From Methanofervidicoccus abyssi (lineage in GTDB: Archaea; AGJL01; Methanococci; Methanococcales; Methanococcaceae): 64,000 nt of DNA. How positions within the stretch are numbered: position 1 is the first letter of the stretch; each line of letters opens with the position of its first letter. Location of the stretch: contig NZ_BFAX01000001.1 in assembly GCF_004310395.1 (NCBI RefSeq), forward strand, positions 124,001 to 188,000. The letters are read 5' to 3'. Under the pieces are notes generated by a model. It was not told the DNA's origin, did no database searches, and saw only the letters and a list, made by a program, of their open reading frames with translations. Both the position numbers and the translations under genes were made by a program. This document shows positions 58,832-64,000 of the stretch, piece after piece.

Positions 58832-60055
58832 TTAGGAAAGTATGTCTCTTTTCTCTTCTATCCAACTAACTACCTTGGAGACACCTAATGCAATACCTTC
58901 CACTTCGATCCCACCTTTCCCTTTAGCCCCATCCCCTACAAGGTACAGTCTATTGTCTACTATGGGATCTATATCTGTACCACTTGAAGCATGATTTACT
59001 GGGATATCATCCCTAAATGTTTGGATATGAAGTATCTCGTAATCTTCTATATTGGCATCCCTAAATAACCTATCTATATCTTCCAGTACTACATCTATTT
59101 CCTTCTTTACATTGTCTTTAACTTGGATGGCATGAGCCATTATTAAGTTATAACCTTCTCTTGCAAGGGATCTATCTACGTTGGACGGACAGTTCAAACC
59201 ACATACTCTCTCACACTCTGGAGTAAAGAGCACCCCGTTATGTTTAATCAACTTATCTCTACAACCTATAGATACCTTTATACCTCTAGACGGTACAGGT
59301 TTTTTCTCCTTTATAACCTTTACATTGGATATTTCCTCTGTAAGTTTTGGAGATAAGTTACTTATAACTATATCGAACTCTGAACATCCCTCCACTGTAT
59401 ATATATACCCCTTATCTTCATCTATCTCTATCTTCTCAACTTTGCATTCAGTAAGTATTTTACCTCCATTCTCCAATATAATCCTTGAAAGTTCATCTAT
59501 TACTTTCTTACATCCACCTACTGGTATCCCAGGTCCTCCAAACCTGTAATAGTTTTTAGCTATCTCGACAATTTCAGCCATGGGAACACTGTATGCATCT
59601 AAACTTAACGCCCATCCGGTAAAGGAGTTGCCAACCTTCAACGCCAGTGGTACATCCTCTAAGAACTCTCCAAAGGATATATCTTTATCTATTCTACCTA
59701 ACTTTAAGTTGGTAGCCATCTTTAGACATTTTATCTTGTCCTTAAATCCCACTATATTGAATAATTCACCATATTTATAATTTCTATTATTTATTCTAAA
59801 CAACCCATCTGGGTTAGAATTTACAATATCTACCTTACACCCTGCCTTGGAGAGTAACTGTGCTAAATAACCATCTGCCCCGTGAGGTATCATATGGAGG
59901 GCACCAGTAGTAAGTTGATAGCCTTTATACTGAATATTTGTAAATCTTCCACCTATGTAGGGCATTTTTTCGTATATAACTACGTTGTTATCTCTTGAAA
60001 GTAGTGCTCCAGCTAGTAATCCCCCTAATCCCCCTCCAATTATCCCAATTTGCAT
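58832..60055 (-). CDS. FAD-dependent oxidoreductase of the phytoene desaturase-like family
   Basis: The N-terminal dinucleotide motif GIIGGGLGGLLAGALLSRDN is followed by EKMPYIGGRFTNIQYKG, as in the phytoene desaturase/NAD(P)-binding amine oxidase-like superfamily. The C-terminal FAD motif is RLYLVGDGAKGKGGIEVEG. A CERVCGLNC cluster near residue 285 is unusual. Methanogens lack carotenoids in general, so the substrate may be an isoprenoid or other lipid; this is open. I choose the ATG at 60055 because GGTAATGG lies upstream. Confidence 0.75.
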   Translation of the reverse strand: MQIGIIGGGLGGLLAGALLSRDNNVVIYEKMPYIGGRFTNIQYKGYQLTTGALHMIPHGADGYLAQLLSKAGCKVDIVNSNPDGLFRINNRNYKYGELFNIVGFKDKIKCLKMATNLKLGRIDKDISFGEFLEDVPLALKVGNSFTGWALSLDAYSVPMAEIVEIAKNYYRFGGPGIPVGGCKKVIDELSRIILENGGKILTECKVEKIEIDEDKGYIYTVEGCSEFDIVISNLSPKLTEEISNVKVIKEKKPVPSRGIKVSIGCRDKLIKHNGVLFTPECERVCGLNCPSNVDRSLAREGYNLIMAHAIQVKDNVKKEIDVVLEDIDRLFRDANIEDYEILHIQTFRDDIPVNHASSGTDIDPIVDNRLYLVGDGAKGKGGIEVEGIALGVSKVVSWIEEKRDILS

Positions 60056-60415
60056 ATCCATTACCTTTTTTCTTAGATGTTTTTTATTTCTTTTTTATAT
60101 TGTTATTATTTTTTTAATTTATTATAGCTTGTTTATTATTATGAATTCTTATTATTTGATTACTACCTCATAGAAGCCAGGGATTTATTATTTTTTAATT
60201 ATATATTTTATTATTTTTTTAAACTTTTACTTTGACAGAACCTAGGATTAAAAGAAATATCTTGACGAAAATAAGGTTTAAATAATATATATCTGGTTTA
60301 TAGACTTTTAATGTATTTGAAATTTACTAGAGTGTTCTTAATATAATAACTTTAATAATTGTTAAATCGCTTAAAAAGGAAAAGTAAAAACTTCGATTAC
60401 TCTCTGGTTGAAAAT
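60056..60415. other. Intergenic region (360 bp) with divergent promoters, no gene seen
   Basis: T-rich on the left and A-rich on the right. TTTAAATAATATATATC near 60279 is a likely trkH promoter. A short block, TTTGACAGAACCTAGG (60231-60246), partly recurs near 40055 (TGACAGAACCTTATT). Nothing else was identified. Confidence 0.35.
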
Positions 60416-61831
60416 ATGGGAATTTTCAAAAAGAGAGATATTATAGGTATAGCACATGAGTTAGGTATACTGGTATCATTTATCGGTATTCTAATGTCCA
60501 TTCCAACTGTTGTGGGATGGTACTACGGGGAACCTACCTGGTACTTCCTTTATCCCTCCTTTTTAGTCACCTTAACTGGTATTCTGATATACAAATTTAC
60601 AAAACCTGTAGATATTAAATTAAAACATGCCATGGTAATATCGGCCTTAGCCTGGCTCTTAGCATCTTTAATTGGAGCTATACCTTTTTACCTAGGAATA
60701 TCTTACTTCTCCTACTTGGATGGTGTATTTGAAAGCATGTCTGCATGGACTACTACAGGTTTTACACTTATAAAAAATGTTGAAACACTTCCTCATACGT
60801 TACAGTTCTGGAGGAGTTTGGAACAGTGGATTGGAGGTATTGGGGTCTTAGTAATGGTGATCTCCATACTATCAAAAACTGGCATCTCTACCTACTACAG
60901 GGCTGAGGCTAGGGAAGAGAAAATCCTCCCAAGTACCATTAATACCGCCAAGAAGATATGGCAGATCTATATCCTCTATACATTGATTGGAATAAGTCTC
61001 CTATACCTTACAGGGCTACCAATATGGGATGCCATAAATCTATGTATGTGTGGTATTTCAACTGGGGGTATGAGTATAAAGAACTCCAGCTTTCCATACA
61101 ATACATTGGCAAAGGTTGTAATGATCTTCATAATGATGGTAGGAGGTATAATCTCATTTGCAGTGCATCATAAGGTACTAACTGGTAAATGGATAGATGA
61201 TATTCAGAGTAAAGTAGGTATCTCTATAGTGTTAATTACATCCCTTATAGTTATGTTCTCCTCAGGTGTTGATTTTATAGATGCTCTCTTTACAGTAACC
61301 TCAGCTATAACGAGTACTGGTTATTCGACTGTAAATATTCCCAATTTAAACAATCTATCTCTCTTTATAATTATACTTCTTATGATGGTAGGAGGATCTA
61401 CTGGAACCACAACTGGAGGTATAAAACTTATAAGGGTTATAGTTATACTAAAAAGTTTCTACTACCACCTTCAGAGAGCTTTACTCCCCTCCAATGTGGT
61501 TATATGTAAGAGAATAGGAAAATACCCGTTATCTCAGGATCTCGTTGTCGATGCCTCTGTTATAGGTTTTACATACTTGATACATTATGGAATAGCTACA
61601 ATGGTTTTAATATACTTAGGTTATCCACCTTTTAAATCACTCTTTGAGGGAGTTTCCTTAGTTGCCAATATGGGTCTCTCTGTGAATATTGTAGATCACT
61701 CTATGAATCCATTAGGCAAAATAGTAGGTATCTTTATGATGTGGGCTGGGAGGCTGGAGTTCATTCCTGTCTATGTCCTCATACTCTACTTAATTAGAAA
61801 GATAAAGTCTTATCTAATTAATATCAGATAG
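60416..61831 (+). CDS. trkH: TrkH-type potassium uptake membrane subunit
   Basis: The channel-like subunit of a Trk K+ uptake system. It has four pore-loop repeats with selectivity-filter glycines: ESMSAWTTTGFTLI, CMCGISTGGMSIK, SAITSTGYSTVN and LVANMGLSVNI. About eight to ten transmembrane helices surround them. The start is uncertain: the ATG at 60416 follows GGTTGA, whereas the frame is open from a TTG at 60359 that has no Shine-Dalgarno sequence. The TrkA regulatory subunit is not adjacent. Confidence 0.92.
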   Translation: MGIFKKRDIIGIAHELGILVSFIGILMSIPTVVGWYYGEPTWYFLYPSFLVTLTGILIYKFTKPVDIKLKHAMVISALAWLLASLIGAIPFYLGISYFSYLDGVFESMSAWTTTGFTLIKNVETLPHTLQFWRSLEQWIGGIGVLVMVISILSKTGISTYYRAEAREEKILPSTINTAKKIWQIYILYTLIGISLLYLTGLPIWDAINLCMCGISTGGMSIKNSSFPYNTLAKVVMIFIMMVGGIISFAVHHKVLTGKWIDDIQSKVGISIVLITSLIVMFSSGVDFIDALFTVTSAITSTGYSTVNIPNLNNLSLFIIILLMMVGGSTGTTTGGIKLIRVIVILKSFYYHLQRALLPSNVVICKRIGKYPLSQDLVVDASVIGFTYLIHYGIATMVLIYLGYPPFKSLFEGVSLVANMGLSVNIVDHSMNPLGKIVGIFMMWAGRLEFIPVYVLILYLIRKIKSYLINIR

Positions 61832-62053
61832 GATTTATCTATAGTATACATAAATTATAGGTAGATTTCTGGTCAATAAGAGATTTAATTAATATGAATA
61901 TAATAATATAACATAGAGGGAAGTAAAGCATTATATACTGTATCTATCTTTCTCTAACGTTCAGGAGTATGGAGATATAATTCATATTCGGATGGATGGA
62001 GTTTTTATTATGTTATTTTATCTTTTTGATAGAATTAGGATTTTCAATAGTAA

Positions 62054-62530
62054 CTATTTTCTTACCTTTATGAAATCCCCTAAAGTAAAGCTTTTAGACT
62101 GTTGGTTGCTATACTCTCCACCACCTTCTTCGTAGAGACTTATATTTAATTCCTTTTCGAGTCTCCTTATATATTTTTCCTCAGGCTCCAACTGACCACT
62201 TTCAATCTTCTGAAGTGTAGATACCCTCATACCTATCTTACGAGCCAACTCTTCTATATTCATTCCTTTCCTTATTCGAGCCTCTCTTATAATTTCTCCG
62301 TAATCTTCTACGATGGTTTTAAGGGTGTCAAAAACATCCCTCTTAGGTCTATATACCTTTCTACTTTCGGTACCTTTTGGAGAACCTTTCATCCCTAATC
62401 TAGGTTTTCTTGAGTAGGTCTTTGGAGTTACACCGTACTTGGCACAGTCACTGCATACCAACATCTCCACACCTTCTACCCTTACGGGTACAAGTTTATC
62501 TACATTCCTACCACAAAGTTCACACTGCAT
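62054..62530 (-). CDS. Archaeal multiprotein bridging factor 1
   Basis: aMBF1 pairs an N-terminal zinc ribbon (CELCGRNV ... CSDCAKYG) with a conserved C-terminal helix-turn-helix of the Cro/C1 type (RKGMNIEELARKIGMRVSTL near residue 92), joined by a basic linker. In eukaryotes MBF1 bridges activators and TBP; archaeal work points to the ribosome. GGTGATCC precedes the ATG. It is divergent from pan, and they share about 170 bp of upstream DNA. Confidence 0.95.
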   Translation of the reverse strand: MQCELCGRNVDKLVPVRVEGVEMLVCSDCAKYGVTPKTYSRKPRLGMKGSPKGTESRKVYRPKRDVFDTLKTIVEDYGEIIREARIRKGMNIEELARKIGMRVSTLQKIESGQLEPEEKYIRRLEKELNISLYEEGGGEYSNQQSKSFTLGDFIKVRK

Positions 62531-62590
62531 AGGATCACCATTTTAACAAATATACACAATTATAAAATTAAAAAAATATAATTAAAAAAA

Positions 62591-62600
62591 TATATATAAT
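62591..62600 (+). promoter_or_regulatory. Box A of pan
   Basis: TATATATAAT, preceded by an A-run, lies about 105 nt before the pan ATG. It predicts a leader of about 80 nt that includes the AGGAGG Shine-Dalgarno sequence. Confidence 0.45.
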
Positions 62601-62701
62601 GTATTATGTAATATAATCATTGCATATTATAATCTTATAATCATATATTATCAATTATCATATATATTATCAAATTTACCAATTCATCAGGAGGTATAAA
62701 T

Positions 62702-63934
62702 ATGATATTCCCAAGTTATGAAAATGAAGATGTTGAAGAGAAAAACAACAACAACGTAGATCCTGTAAAAGAATTTGAAAAAACCTACATTGCGGAATTG
62801 GAGAGTAAAATATTAAAGATGGAACTGGAGAATAAAAACCTCCAGAGGGAGAACTTACAATTAAAAAAGGAAAATGAGATATTAAAGAGAGAGTTGGATA
62901 AACTTAGAGTGCCCCCTTTAATACTAGGAACTGTGACTGACAGAGTAGGAAATAGAAAAGCTGTTGTAAAGAGTTCAACAGGTCCAAGTTTCTTAGTAAA
63001 CATTTCCCAGTTCGTAGATGAGAAAGAGGTAGTACCTGGAGCAAGAGTCTGTCTAAATCAGCAGACCCTCGTTATTGTAGATGTGCTCCCAAGAGAGAAA
63101 GATTACAGGGCCATGGCCATGGAGATTGATGAGAGACCACAGGTATCCTTTGATGACATCGGCGGTTTGGATGAACAGATAAGGGAGATCAGAGAGGTTG
63201 TTGAACTCCCATTGACCCATCCCGAACTCTTTGAAAAGGTAGGTATAGAACCACCTAAGGGAGTACTACTCTATGGACCACCAGGAACAGGTAAGACACT
63301 CCTTGCAAAGGCTGTAGCTCATGAGACCAATGCAACATTTATTAAGATTGTAGGATCAGAACTTGTGAAAAAGTTCATAGGAGAGGGAGCTAAACTTGTA
63401 AAAGATGTATTTAAACTGGCAAGGGAGAAGGCTCCATCTATCATATTCATAGATGAGATAGATGCTATAGCAAGTAGAAGAACAGAGGCACTGACAGGGG
63501 GAGACAGGGAGGTGCAGAGAACCCTTATGCAACTTCTCGCTGAAATGGATGGTTTCGACTCCAGGGGAGATGTAAAGATCATCGCTGCTACAAACAGGCT
63601 AGATATATTAGATCCTGCAATCCTGAGACCTGGTAGATTCGATAGAATAATAGAGATACCCGCACCAGGGGAAGAAGGTAGGTTAGATATACTGAAAATA
63701 CATACGAGAAAGATGAACTTATCCAAGGACGTAGATCTAACTAAGATTGCGAAGATGACAGAGGGATTCGTTGGTGCAGATCTAAAGGCAGTGTGTACCG
63801 AGGCTGGTATGTTTGCAATTAGGAATAAGAGAGACCATGTTACAATGGAGGACTTCATAAATGCTGTAGAGAAGATAAAGAAGAAGAAGGGAAGTGGTAT
63901 AACTATACCGGCACTTAATGTAATGTATGGTTAA
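62702..63934 (+). CDS. pan: Proteasome-activating nucleotidase
   Basis: The hexameric AAA+ ATPase that unfolds proteins for the 20S proteasome. Order: N-terminal coiled coil (residues about 25-68), OB domain, AAA+ domain with Walker A GPPGTGKT (192-199), Walker B IIFIDEID (247-254) and the Arg-finger region [13 protein letters not shown]. The C-terminal MYG fits the HbYX motif that opens the proteasome gate. The ATG follows AGGAGGTATAAAT. The length of 410 residues is standard. Confidence 0.97.
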   Translation: MIFPSYENEDVEEKNNNNVDPVKEFEKTYIAELESKILKMELENKNLQRENLQLKKENEILKRELDKLRVPPLILGTVTDRVGNRKAVVKSSTGPSFLVNISQFVDEKEVVPGARVCLNQQTLVIVDVLPREKDYRAMAMEIDERPQVSFDDIGGLDEQIREIREVVELPLTHPELFEKVGIEPPKGVLLYGPPGTGKTLLAKAVAHETNATFIKIVGSELVKKFIGEGAKLVKDVFKLAREKAPSIIFIDEIDAIASRRTEALTGGDREVQRTLMQLLAEMDGFDSRGDVKIIAATNRLDILDPAILRPGRFDRIIEIPAPGEEGRLDILKIHTRKMNLSKDVDLTKIAKMTEGFVGADLKAVCTEAGMFAIRNKRDHVTMEDFINAVEKIKKKKGSGITIPALNVMYG

Positions 63935-64000
63935 AGAATAATAAATAAAGCCATTAAATAAATAGCGAAGATGGTTTCTGAATACTGAGACAAATATTGT

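Noticed and set aside
63319-63858. 179-codon minus-strand ORF
   Set aside because: Antisense shadow of the pan AAA+ domain; the coding strand is unambiguous.

Overview
The window is 64 kb of AT-rich archaeal chromosome from a methanogen of the order Methanococcales, probably a thermophile. The evidence is the set of lineage-typical genes: CODH/acetyl-CoA synthase beta (cdhC), F430 biosynthesis cfbD, F420 biosynthesis cofC and cofA, CoM/CoB fumarate reductase tfrB, PurP, the archaeal HMG-CoA synthase/thiolase/DUF35 set, isopentenyl phosphate kinase, PAN, TBP, aMBF1 and archaeal ribosomal protein operons. Start sites commonly follow a GGTGA-type Shine-Dalgarno sequence, and I used this to move many starts downstream of the longest possible ORF. 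I cannot name the species. There is no rRNA, CRISPR array or intact insertion sequence.

Layout. 1-11 kb (mostly minus): purP (cut by the window edge), MscS channel, M50 protease with CBS pair, PP-loop ATPase, DUF1786 protein, wecB, glyS, cdhC. 11-20 kb (mostly plus): SpoIIM-like membrane protein, a CBS protein with a possible ribosome-hibernation-like tail, cofC, UPF0146, the L1-L10-L12 operon with a candidate L1 autoregulatory hairpin, tbp, hisH, S17e, dapA, gatC and a tiny L41e gene. 20-25 kb: two-gene tRNA 2-selenouridine synthase, ksgA, argC, cfbD. 25-33 kb: UPF0104 membrane protein, then a leaderless HTH regulator followed by a tight mevalonate cluster (HMG-CoA synthase, thiolase, a 57-residue CooT-like protein, DUF35), a CxxCxxCC protein and dapL. 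33-41 kb: uppP, pheT, nadM, a decayed gene, pyrC, ipk. 41-46 kb: cofA, a large secreted protein, DUF354, UPF0280 (apparently frameshifted at its start). 46-50 kb: the first half of the S10 ribosomal cluster (L3-L4-L23-L2-S19). 50-64 kb: translin-like protein, tRNA-Ile, hemA, Nif3-like, a methanogenesis-marker-type protein, tfrB, tRNA-Sec, DUF2226, a LarE-like sulfur transferase overlapping bioB, an FAD oxidoreductase, trkH, aMBF1 and pan.

How genes connect. Selenium use is shown twice: a selenocysteine tRNA (9/4 architecture, anticodon TCA) and the bipartite selenouridine synthase. HemA and CfbD start and finish the route to coenzyme F430; CofC and CofA serve F420; DapA and DapL serve lysine/diaminopimelate; thiolase, HMG-CoA synthase and IPK serve isoprenoid lipids.

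Most interesting for follow-up: (i) the overlapping bioB/larE-like pair, in which BioB has Ser where the E. coli enzyme has a ligand Cys of its sulfur-donating cluster; (ii) an A9 tract that separates an apparent UPF0280 N-terminus from the rest of its gene; (iii) tRNA-Sec only 26 nt upstream of a DUF2226 gene; (iv) two families of dispersed intergenic repeats; (v) a decayed gene at 37.5-38.2 kb. None of these was tested by database search.
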